Source: Gordius sp. MW1 | Lineage: Eukaryota > Nematomorpha > Gordioida > Gordea > Gordiidae | DNA length: 64,000 nucleotides | Assembly (NCBI GenBank): GCA_964036665.1 | Contig: OZ038526.1 | Coordinates: 11,656,001-11,720,000, forward strand | Direction: 5' to 3' | Part shown: positions 21,178-31,261 of the stretch, piece after piece | Numbering within the stretch: the stretch's first letter is position 1 | Layout: each line of letters opens with the position of its first letter | Notes under the pieces: model-generated | Told to the model about the DNA's origin: nothing | Database searches by the model: none | Seen by the model: only the letters and a program-made list of their open reading frames with translations | Position numbers and translations under genes: made by a program

Positions 21178-23306
21178 TTGCTATGCAATATGGGCTCGTT
21201 TTTTGGTTGTCCGTCCGTCCGTCCGTCCGTCCGTCCATTGTCCGTCCATCCCTATCTATTTGCATTGGGTATATTAGGTTATCGATTTTAAAATTAATGC
21301 ATGAGAAAGAGGTGCCCCACCCCTCATCTCTATCTCCCTCGCTGTGTTATTTTTTATATTAAGAGGTGCCCCACCCCTCATCTCTATCTCCCTCGCTTTC
21401 GAGCGGGGTCGGGTTTTAATTGCTACGTTAAATTAATGCATAAGTATATCTATTCGTTTTTGAATTGGGTAACATTGATATTAATTGCTATAATTACCCT
21501 ATGGCCTCCACTACAAGGGTTTGGGTTAGAATCTCGGAGTTTTTTTAGACTCTTATGATTGTTCTTTTTACTACCATTGATAATAAGACTTTTTGGCCGT
21601 CTGCTGGCTGCTGACCAATGAAAAAAATGACCATTGGCCAAAATGTGAATCCAAGTTTATTTTTTATTTTTTTTTTGACTATTATGATTGTTCCTGTTAC
21701 TACCATTGCTAATACGACTTTTCGGCCGTCCACTGGCTGCTGACCAAAGAAAAAATGACCATTGGCCAAAATGTGAATCCAAGTTTATTTTTGCGTTTTT
21801 TTTGACTATTATGATTGTTCCTGTTACTACCATTGCTATTATGACTTTTTGGCCGTCTGCTGGCTGCTGACCAATGAAAAAAATGACCATTGGCCAAAAT
21901 GTGAATCCAAGTTTATTTTTTCGTTTTTTTTTTATTATTATGATTGTTCCTGTTACTACCATTGCTATTATGACTTTTTGGCCGTCCGCTGGCTGCTGAC
22001 CAATGGAAAAAATGACCATTGGCCAAAATGTGATTCCAAATTTTTTTTTCGTTTTAGTTTTGACTATTACGATTGTTCTTGTTACTATCATTGATAATAA
22101 GACTTTTTGGCCGTCCGCTGGCTGCTGACCAATGAAAAAAATGACCATTGGCCAAAATGTGAATCCGAGTTTATTTTTTCGTTTTTTTTTGACTATTATG
22201 ATTATTCCTGTTACTACCATTGCTATTATGACTTTTTGGCCGTCCGCTGGCTGCTGACCGATGGAAAAAATGACCATTGGCCAAAATGTGATTCCAAGTT
22301 TTTTTTTCGTTTTAGTTTTGACTATTATGATTGTTCCTGTTACTACCATTGCTATTATGACTTTTTGGCCGTCTGCTGGCTGCTGACCAATGAAAAAATG
22401 ACCATTGGCCAAAATGTGAATCGAAATTATTTTTTTCGTTTTTTTTTTGACTATTATGATTGTTCCTGTTCCTAACATTGCTATTATGACTTTTTGGCCG
22501 TCCGCTGGCTGCTGACCAATGGAATAAAATGACCATTGGCCAAAATGTGATTCAAAAATATTTTTTTTCGTTTTTTTTGACTATTGTGAATTTATATCCA
22601 CTTTTACCGTGTTCTGGCTGCTGACCAATGGAATAAAATGACCATTGGCCAAAATGTGATTCGAAAATTTTTTTTTCGTTTTTTTTACTCTTATGAATTT
22701 ATATCCATTTTTACCGTGTGCTGGCTGCTGACCGATGGAAAAAAATGACCATTGGCCAAAGTGAGCATCAAATTTTTTTCCCGTTTTTTTGGCTATCATT
22801 GACTTATAGAGTATCTGTTGGTACTGACCAATGGAGAAAAAATGACCATTCGCCAAATTTTTTATTTTTTTAATTAAAAATTGTTCAAATTCAACAAAAA
22901 TTTCTCCCAACAATTCTGCAAATTCTTAACATTGTGATATTTTATAATATAATGTTTGTTAGACCCATAATCACTAAAGGCCGTAGAAACTAATGTAATA
23001 CGCAACTAGATGCAAACACTAAATCTAACCCTAACCCTTGCCTATATTACATTTTGCCTATATTACATTTTGTTAAATAAATGGAAAATTTGTATAAATA
23101 ATTAATTAATCATTAGGCATTTAATACCCCCCTGTAGGCATTCTCGCCCCTTCCCACCTTTCTCGCCCATAAATTGCATAGCAAATATGATACATATATA
23201 CGAATTAAAAATGAGTCGTCCCCCCTTCCCTTCTCCCCTCCCCTTCTCCTTCCCACGAGGGCCGAAGACCCGAGTTATAATATTATATTTAGGATTTTCT
23301 TATTAA
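21178..23306 (+). mobile_element. TIR/minisatellite composite element, array copy B
   Basis: Left repeat at 21178 is missing two bases (TTGCTATGCAATATGGGC); the right repeat 23165-23184 is perfect. Same internal order as copy A: (GTCC)n about 21210-21245, hairpin minisatellite 21545-22850, CTAACCCTAACCC near 23020, and pyrimidine-rich tail with hairpin to 23306. Nearly identical to copy D (24902), offset ~3,715-3,724 bp. Confidence 0.85.
21545..22850. repeat. CCAAT-hairpin minisatellite, array in copy B
   Basis: About ten units of the same ~129-bp repeat as in copy A. On the - strand the period stays in frame long enough to give a 273-codon ORF of repeated GQQPADGQKV-type blocks, which I regard as non-coding. 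Confidence 0.92.
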
Positions 23307-24901
23307 TTGCTATGCAAGTTATGGGCTCGTTTTTTGGTTGTCCGTCCGTCCGTCCGTCCGTCCGTCCATCCCTATCTATTTGCATTGGGTAGATTAGGTT
23401 ATCGATTTTTAAATTAATGCATGAGAAAGAGGTGCCCCACCCCTCATCTCTATCTCCCTCGCTTTCGGGCGGGGTCGGGTTTTAATTGCTACGTTAAATT
23501 GATGCATAAGTATATCTATTCGTTTTTGAATTGGGTAACATTGATATTAATTGCTATAATTACCCTATGCCCTCCACTACAAGGGTTTGGGTTAGAATCT
23601 CGGAGTTTTTTTAGAATCTTATGATACTTCTTTTTGCTACCATTGATAATAAGACTTTTTGGCCGTCTGCTGGCTGCTGACCAATGAAAAAAATGACCAT
23701 TGGCCAAAATGTGAATCCAAGTTTATTTTTTCGTTTTTTTTGACTATTATGATTGTTCCTGTAACTACCATTGCTATTATGACTTTTTGGCCGTCTGCTG
23801 GCTGCTGACCAATGAAAAAAATGACCATTGGCCAAAATGTGAATCCAAGTTTATTTTTTCGTTTTTTTTGATTATTATGATTGTTCCTGTTACTACCATT
23901 GCTATTATGACTTTTTGGCCGTCCGCTGGCTGCTGACCCCTGGAAAAATGACCATTGGCCAAAATGTGATTCCAAGTTTTTTTTTTGTTTTAGTTTTGAC
24001 TATTACGATTGTTCTTGTTACTATCATTGATAATAAGACTTTTTGGCCGTCCGCTGGCTGCTGACCAATGAAAAAAATGACCATTGGCCAAAATGTGAAT
24101 CCGAGTTTATTTTTTCGTTTATTTTTGACTATTACGATTATTCCTGTTACTACCATTGCTATTATGACTTTTTGGCCGTCCGCTGGCTCCTGACCGATGG
24201 AAAAAATGACCATTGGCCAAAATATGAATCGAAATCATTTTTTTCGTTTTTTTTTTGACTATTATGATTGTTCCTGTTCCTACCATTGCTATTATGACTT
24301 TTTGGCCGTCCGCTGGCTGCTGACCAATGGAATAAAATGACCATTGGCCAAAATGTGAATCCGAGTTTTTTTTTCCGTTTTTTTGGCTATCATTGACTTA
24401 TAGAGTATCTGTTGGTACTGACCAATGGAGAAAAAATGACCATTCGCCAAATTTTTTATTTTTTTTAATTAAAAATTGTTCAAATTCAACAAAAATTTCT
24501 CCCAACAATTCTGCAAATTCTTAACATTGTGATGTTTTATAATATAATGTTTGTTAGACCCATAATCATTAAAGGCCGTAGAAACTAATGTAATACGCAA
24601 CTAGATGCAAACACTAAATCTAACCCTAACCCTTGCCTATATTACAATTTGCCTATATTACATTTTGCCTATAAATGGAAAATTTGTATAAATAATTAAT
24701 TAATCATTAGGCATTTAATACCCCCCTATAGGCATTCTCGCCCCTTCCCACCTTTCTCGCCCATAAGTTGCATAGCAAATATGATACATATATACGAAGT
24801 AAAAATGAGTCGTCCCCCCTTCCCTTCTCCCCTCCCCTTCTCCTTCCCACGAAGGCCGAAGACCCGAGTTAATAATATTATATTTAGGATTTTCTTATTA
24901 A
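23307..24901 (+). mobile_element. TIR/minisatellite composite element, array copy C (short)
   Basis: Left repeat at 23307 (TTGCTATGCAAGTTATGGGC), right repeat 24759-24778 with one change, 1,472 bp between outer bases. It has fewer minisatellite units (23615-24440) than A, B and D, so unit number varies between copies. The tail with hairpin runs to 24901. Partner of copy E. Confidence 0.85.
23615..24440. repeat. CCAAT-hairpin minisatellite, array in copy C
   Basis: About six to seven units of the same ~129-bp repeat. One unit has CCCCTGG in place of CCAATGG, spoiling one hairpin arm. Confidence 0.9.
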
Positions 24902-27021
24902 TTGCTATGCAATATGGGCTCGTTTTTTGGTTGTCCGTCCGTCCGTCCGTCCATTGTCCGTCCATCCCTATCTATTTGCATTGGGTATATTAGGTTATCG
25001 ATTTTAAAATTAATGCATGAGAAAGAGGTGCCCCACCCCTCATCTCTATCTCCCTCGCTGTGTTATTTTTTATATTAAGAGGTGCCCCACCCCTCATCTC
25101 TATCTCCCTCGCTTTCGAGCGGGGTCGGGTTTTAATTGCTACGTTAAATTAATGCATAAGTATATCTATTCGTTTTTGAATTGGGTAACATTGATATTAA
25201 TTGCTATAATTACCCTATGGCCTCCACTACAAGGGTTTGGGTTAGAATCTCGGAGTTTTTTTAGACTCTTATGATTGTTCTTTTTACTACCATTGATAAT
25301 AAGACTTTTTGGCCGTCTGCTGGCTGCTGACCAATGAAAAAAATGACCATTGGCCAAAATGTGAATCCAAGTTTATTTTTTATTTTTTTTTGACTATTAT
25401 GATTGTTCCTGTTACTACCATTGCTAATACGACTTTTCGGCCGTCCACTGGCTGCTGACCAAAGAAAAAATGACCATTGGCCAAAATGTGAATCCAAGTT
25501 TATTTTTGCGTTTTTTTTGACTATTATGATTGTTCCTGTTACTACCATTGCTATTATGACTTTTTGGCCGTCTGCTGGCTGCTGACCAATGAAAAAAATG
25601 ACCATTGGCCAAAATGTGAATCCAAGTTTATTTTTTCGTTTTTTTTTTATTATTATGATTGTTCCTGTTACTACCATTGCTATTATGACTTTTTGGCCGT
25701 CCGCTGGCTGCTGACCAATGGAAAAAATGACCATTGGCCAAAATGTGATTCCAAATTTTTTTTTCGTTTTAGTTTTGACTATTACGATTGTTCTTGTTAC
25801 TATCATTGATAATAAGACTTTTTGGCCGTCCGCTGGCTGCTGACCAATGAAAAAAATGACCATTGGCCAAAATGTGAATCCGAGTTTATTTTTTCGTTTT
25901 TTTTTGACTATTATGATTATTCCTGTTACTACCATTGCTATTATGACTTTTTGGCCGTCCGCTGGCTGCTGACCGATGGAAAAAATGACCATTGGCCAAA
26001 ATGTGATTCCAAGTTTTTTTTTCGTTTTAGTTTTGACTATTATGATTGTTCCTGTTACTACCATTGCTATTATGACTTTTTGGCCGTCTGCTGGCTGCTG
26101 ACCAATGAAAAAATGACCATTGGCCAAAATGTGAATCGAAATTATTTTTTTCGTTTTTTTTTTGACTATTATGATTGTTCCTGTTCCTAACATTTCTATT
26201 ACGACTTTTTGGCCGTCCGCTGGCTGCTGACCAATGGAATAAAATGACCATTGGCCAAAATGTGATTCAAAAATATTTTTTTTCGTTTTTTTTGACTATT
26301 GTGAATTTATATCCACTTTTACCGTGTTCTGGCTGCTGACCAATGGAATAAAATGACCATTGGCCAAAATGTGATTCGAAAATTTTTTTTTCGTTTTTTT
26401 TACTCTTATGAATTTATATCCATTTTTACCGTGTGCTGGCTGCTGACCGATGGAAAAAAATGACCATTGGCCAAAGTGAGCATCAAATTTTTTTCCCGTT
26501 TTTTTGGCTATCATTGACTTATAGAGTATCTGTTGGTACTGACCAATGGAGAAAAAATGACCATTCGCCAAATTTTTTATTTTTTTAATTAAAAATTGTT
26601 CAAATTCAACAAAAATTTCTCCCAACAATTCTGCAAATTCTTAACATTGTGATATTTTATAATATAATGTTTGTTAGACCCATAATCACTAAAGGCCGTA
26701 GAAACTAATGTAATACGCAACTAGATGCAAACACTAAATCTAACCCTAACCCTTGCCTATATTACATTTTGCCTATATTACATTTTGTTAAATAAATGGA
26801 AAATTTGTATAAATAATTAATTAATCATTAGGCATTTAATACCCCCCTGTAGGCATTCTCGCCCCTTCCCACCTTTCTCGCCCATAAATTGCATAGCAAA
26901 TATGATACATATATACGAATTAAAAATGAGTCGTCCCCCCTTCCCTTCTCCCCTCCCCTTCTCCTTCCCACGAGGGCCGAAGACCCGAGTTATAATATTA
27001 TATTTAGGATTTTCTTATTAA
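24902..27021 (+). mobile_element. TIR/minisatellite composite element, array copy D
   Basis: Left repeat 24902 carries the same two-base loss as copy B. The right repeat ends at 26899. Internal sequence follows copy B almost base for base, with a shorter GTCC tract and a few substitutions such as CATTTCTATTACGAC near 26192. This shows B+C and D+E arose by duplication of a ~3.7-kb block. Confidence 0.85.
25262..26560. repeat. CCAAT-hairpin minisatellite, array in copy D
   Basis: About ten units. The - strand frame stays open for 310 codons (26193-25261) because most units are multiples of three. There is no non-repetitive domain, so I treat it as non-coding. Confidence 0.92.
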
Positions 27022-28806
27022 TTGCTATGCAAGTTATGGGCTCGTTTTTTGGTTGTCCGTCCGTCCGTCCGTCCGTCCGTCCGTCCATCCCTATCTATTT
27101 GCATTGGGTAGATTAGGTTATCGATTTTTAAATTAATGCATGAGAAAGAGGTGCCCCACCCCTCATCTCTATCTCCCTCGCTTTCGGGCGGGGTCGGGTT
27201 TTAATTGCTACGTTAAATTGATGCATAAGTATATCTATTCGTTTTTGAATTGGGTAACATTGATATTAATTGCTATAATTACCCTATGCCCTCCACTACA
27301 AGGGTTTGGGTTAGAATCTCGGAGTTTTTTTAGAATCTTATGATACTTCTTTTTGCTACCATTGATAATAAGACTTTTTGGCCGTCTGCTGGCTGCTGAC
27401 CAATGAAAAAAATGACCATTGGCCAAAATGTGAATCCAAGTTTATTTTTTCGTTTTTTTTGACTATTATGATTGTTCCTGTAACTACCATTGCTATTATG
27501 ACTTTTTGGCCGTCTGCTGGCTGCTGACCAATGAAAAAAATGACCATTGGCCAAAATGTGAATCCAAGTTTATTTTTTCGTTTTTTTTGATTATTATGAT
27601 TGTTCCTGTTACTACCATTGCTATTATGACTTTTTGGCCGTCCGCTGGCTGCTGACCCCTGGAAAAATGACCATTGGCCAAAATGTGATTCCAAGTTTTT
27701 TTTTTGTTTTAGTTTTGACTATTACGATTGTTCTTGTTACTATCATTGATAATAAGACTTTTTGGCCGTCCGCTGGCTGCTGACCAATGAAAAAAATGAC
27801 CATTGGCCAAAATGTGAATCCGAGTTTATTTTTTCGTTTATTTTTGACTATTACGATTATTCCTGTTACTACCATTGCTATTATGACTTTTTGGCCGTCC
27901 GCTGGCTCCTGACCGATGGAAAAAATGACCATTGGCCAAAATATGAATCGAAATCATTTTTTTCGTTTTTTTTTTGACTATTATGATTGTTCCTGTTCCT
28001 ACCATTGCTATTATGACTTTTTGGCCGTCCGCTGGCTGCTGACCAATGGAATAAAATGACCATTGGCCAAAATGTGATTCGAAAATTTTTTTTTCGTTTT
28101 TTTTTGACTATTATGAATTTATATCCACTTTTACCGTGCCTGGCTGCTGACCAATGGAATAAAATGACCATTGGCCAAAATGTGATTTGAAATTTTTTTT
28201 TTCGTTTTTTTACTCTCATGAATTTATATCCATTTTTACCGTGTGCTGCTGACCGATAAAAAAAAATGACCATTGGCCAAAGTGAGCATCAAATTTTTTT
28301 TTCCCGTTTTTTTGGCTATCATTGACTTATAGAGTATCTGTTGGTACTGACCAATGGAGAAAAAATGACCATTCGCCAAATTTTTGATTTTTTTAATTAA
28401 AAATTGTTCAAATTCAACAAAAATTTCTCCCAACAATTCTGCAAATTCTTAACATTGTGATATTTTATAATATTATGTTTGTTAGACCCATAATCACTAA
28501 AGGCCGTAAAAACTAATGTAATACGCAACTAGATGCATACACTAAATCTAACCCTAACCCTTGCCTATATTACATTTTGCCTATATTACATTTTGCCTAT
28601 AAATGGAAAATTTGTTTAAATAATTAATTAATCATTAGGCATTTAATACCCCCCTATAGGCATTCTCGCCCCTTCCCACCTGTCTCGCCCATAAATTGCA
28701 TAGCAAATATGATACATTTATACGAAATAAAGATGAGTCGTCCCCCCTTCCCTTCTCCCCTCCCCTTCTCCCCTCCCCCTTCCCACGAGGGCCGAAGGCC
28801 CGAGTT
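27022..28806 (+). mobile_element. TIR/minisatellite composite element, array copy E
   Basis: Left repeat 27022, perfect right repeat 28687-28706. Minisatellite 27334-28370. The pyrimidine-rich tail is followed by a clean GC hairpin (GAGGGCC-x3-GGCCCGAG, ~28787-28804) and TTT at the outer edge of the five-copy array. It follows copy C but has additional units near 28080-28250. Confidence 0.85.
27334..28370. repeat. CCAAT-hairpin minisatellite, array in copy E
   Basis: About eight units of the same repeat, with ACCGTG-type variant units at the right end as in copies A, B and D. Confidence 0.9.
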
Positions 28807-28859
28807 TAATTATATATAGAAGGATATATCCCTACCCTACGTCGTATAAATTTTCGGGC

Positions 28860-29125
28860 AAATCAATCCCGTTTTTGCACATTAAAGACATTTTAACCCT
28901 CAAGATCATTATCGTCATCAACTCCTGAACAAAACCACTTTTGGTTTTATATTTGTTGACATTCATAAAGCCTTTGACTCGTTATCTTACCTTTAAACGG
29001 AGGAATCACTAGATTTCCTAAGGATCCCCAAGAAATTCTCAAACTGATCTTATTCCTCTACAGGGACATGAAAGTTATCAACATCTACACCACCGGTCCA
29101 TTCCAATTTAGTTTTATTCAGATGT
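28860..29125 (+). pseudogene. LINE reverse transcriptase fragment
   Basis: Around 28950-28990 the + strand reads FIFVDIHKAFDSL, the RT motif A of non-LTR retrotransposons with its catalytic Asp. Further on, EILKLILFLYRDMKV resembles the following helix. Stops and frame changes break the rest. It is a short relic unrelated in strand to the LINE at 1-2330. Confidence 0.65.
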
Positions 29126-29128
29126 CAG

Positions 29129-29260
29129 GCAGGGGTAGAGCCCTGCACGAGCTGTCCGTGGCTCGGGCCAAAATTATAATTTAGTCGGGCCTCTGGCCGG
29201 GCCTGATGGGTCGACCCAACCCAAGGCCCGAGTCCGGCCGGAGTCAAAATCCATTTTAAA
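29129..29260. repeat. hAT-like element end with GC-rich subterminal repeats
   Basis: The sequence TAGAGCCCTGCACGAGC (about 29132) followed by repeated GGGCC/GGCCC blocks matches the ends of the elements at 58815 and 60623. I could not find its opposite end. Confidence 0.5.
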
Positions 29261-29842
29261 GATTTACCAAATTTTTAATATACAGCAAACGACGTTCGTG
29301 AGTGTTAACTTTTTAAAATAAACTTAATAAACGCTGGCATCCCTCGAAAATTTTTAATAGTGCTCTCAAACAGTTGCTATTGAAATACTAATTTTTATTT
29401 TATTGTCAATGCAGGTTTTTTAAATTTTTCAAACTATCTTTCAATAAATAAGTTCAAAAATATGATTAGCATTTCAATTTTTATAAATATTTTTAGTATT
29501 AGTAAATTGCATATAATTTTAAAACTATTATCTATAATTAAATGAATTTTTACACAAACCTATAAAAGACTTAAAACTATATCTAAAAACTGGTATGCCT
29601 TCATTTGTTTGTGTTAAAGTCATGATTATTATAAGAATAGGGTTCGCTATACCTTACAAACACAAGTCTGTTTATGATTGAGATTTAAATACTCTCGAGG
29701 GTTATATATAAAAAATATAGCTATATATTATATTATATCCCTCTAGTACTAAATGTGGACTAGTAGATATAAAAATGAAATTTTATAAAGGTTTTGATGA
29801 TGATGGATTTTGTTTAAAACAATAGAATCTTTGTGAGTAAAG

Positions 29843-29970
29843 CCCTGCACGGGCCGCCCGAAGCCCGACCCGGTCCGACCCAATCGGGTTTCGACGGGCT
29901 CGGGCATAATTTGATAAAACAATCGGGGCTCGGGTCGGGCCTGATGAGGTGGCCCGACCCGAATTAACTA
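29843..29970. repeat. hAT-like element end with GC-rich subterminal repeats
   Basis: TAAAGCCCTGCACGGGC, followed by CCCGACCC/GGGTCGGG blocks, is the same terminal type as at 29129 and in the same orientation. The opposite end may have been lost when the Helitron at 29994 inserted or when the region rearranged. Confidence 0.5.
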
Positions 29971-29993
29971 AAGCAAAAATCTTTTATAAAATA

Positions 29994-30300
29994 CTAGCTG
30001 ACCCGGCAAACGTTGTTTAGCTAAAAATACAATTTTCTTTAATATATTAAAATTCGAGAAAACTTCAGCCTTGTATGTATGACGTCATTATTGTATATGA
30101 TGCTATAAATGAAACTGGCCGGGAAATGTCAGATATTTTTAAAACTAAAAGGAATTTTAGGACTCTGAAAAAGCTATTTTACCCCTGGCCGCCCTGGGCA
30201 TCTATGGTTAAATTTTCGCGCGAATCGGGCCGGTAGTTTCAGAGATTAGATAGGAAATAATTCACGAACTTAATGTAGGAAGAATTAACGCGATAAATAC
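29994..30300 (-). mobile_element. Non-autonomous Helitron 3' region
   Basis: Read on the - strand the sequence ends AACGTTTGCCGGGTCAGCTAG then T, with a short hairpin before the CTAG terminus, the classic Helitron 3' end followed by host T. The end is at 29994. The body to about 30250 shares a block with 14100-14240. The 5' TC end is not identified, possibly displaced by the RT array or GC-rich sequence that follows. Confidence 0.7.
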
Positions 30301-30317
30301 AAAATATACACAAATAC

Positions 30318-30419
30318 GCCCTTCGGGCGTAACTGGGGGCGCTCCGCCCCCAGTCCCCCGTTGGGGGCTCTGCCCCCAAACTCCCGTTGGGGCTACGCCC
30401 CCAAACCCCCATCTCCTGG
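30318..30419. repeat. GC-rich tandem hairpins (GGGGGC / GCCCCC)
   Basis: Three consecutive ~27-bp units, each an inverted repeat such as GGGGGC-TCT-GCCCCC joined by CCCGTTG spacers, lie immediately left of the RT array. Base composition here is strikingly unlike the AT-rich surroundings. Confidence 0.8.
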
Positions 30420-30546
30420 AGTCACGTGTTACGGACTATATAAACGCGAAACACACCAAATCACTCATTCGCTCTTTTTTCTCTCTGTTTACACGTTTAC
30501 GCATTCTGCCCCAATTTTTATCATCGCTTATCTTCCCTTAAAATTT
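30420..30546 (+). repeat. 127-bp terminal repeat 1 (promoter-like)
   Basis: Identical to 33213-33339 and 36006-36132. It begins AGTCACGTG (an E-box CACGTG at 30423-30428) and contains TATATAAA at 30437-30444, then a C/T-rich stretch where transcription would start. It does not start TG or end CA, and I see no convincing tRNA primer-binding site after it. Confidence 0.85.
30437..30444 (+). promoter_or_regulatory. TATA box of retroelement unit 1
   Basis: TATATAAA lies 9 nt after the E-box CACGTG and 120 nt before the Gag-like ATG at 30564. The same promoter-like pair occurs at 33230 and 36023. Confidence 0.6.
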
Positions 30547-30563
30547 ATTCCTTTCCCCGCTAC

Positions 30564-31261
30564 ATGACAAAAAAGGGACAAAGTGACGGCGTAACGAGCC
30601 CGCGTAACCCGTCGAGTCCGGTGAAAGCCGCGACTCCGGGCACGAGCTCCGCCAATCTGATTGCAGATTTAATCACTTTCCAAAAGGAACAGGCGATCGC
30701 AAACCAAGAGCAGGCAAGAGCGAATCAGCGGCAGATTGATGCAATGAGGGAAATGTTAGCCAATTCTGTCGTAGGCACGCTGGCCCAAAGGCCCCAAGAA
30801 GTTCCCCAACCTATGCAATCAATGCAAATGCCGTCCACAGTGCAGATTATTCCAGCACTAGAGCCTCCAAAGACGCCAGCCCTCATCTGTGAGGAAATCA
30901 AAAAGCACACGGCGGGCTCGAAGAACTTCTTAAGGACCCAGATCAAAAGGTCCACAAGCGGGATCGACATGAGGCCAAATACGCCATCCTCATGTCGCAA
31001 ATCTGTACACCAGCATCTCCAGTGGAAGTGCTAACGGCCCACGATAAGCAACTAAAGACATTATGTCTAGCGATCAAATACAATTTGGCAACGGCAATCA
31101 AGCACGACACAACGTGGTTAACCGATATGGGGCTTCAAAACGTGGATATAACAATCCCCAAATCCCCAAAAAAGGCGTTTTTTCCAGGCGCTGGCAGGGG
31201 CCGAGGCAGCAAGCCGGGCCGACACTTCAAAAAGAACGCGGCCCCTGCCCCGCGTTCGTAA
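30564..31261 (+). CDS. Gag-like protein, unit 1 (two frames)
   Basis: The ATG at 30564 opens a frame to 31034; the continuation with protein-like composition is in the -1 frame, open from 30893 to 31261. The N-terminal part has a Gln/Ala/Glu-rich coiled-coil-like helix (residues ~34-60). The second frame ends in a basic Gly/Arg tail (RGRGSKPGR, then FKKNAAPAPRS) that could bind nucleic acid. There is no CCHC zinc knuckle. The switch falls at C-AAA-AAG (30899-30905), a plausible -1 slippery heptamer, or it may be a 1-nt mutation present in both units. The structural (particle-forming) role is inferred from position only. A total of ~230 residues is expected if both frames are joined. Confidence 0.6.

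Larger units (their letters stand above)
21055..28500. repeat. Tandem segmental duplication, ~3.72-kb period
   Basis: Landmarks in 21055-24780 recur at 24780-28500 with offsets of 3,715-3,724 bp, including shared indels and minisatellite variants. The block contains one long and one short composite element, so duplication occurred after B and C were already adjacent. Confidence 0.85.

Noticed and set aside
19050-28806. CRISPR-like direct repeats
   Set aside because: Units are ~129 bp, contiguous, without unique spacers, in a eukaryotic genome; a minisatellite, not a CRISPR array.
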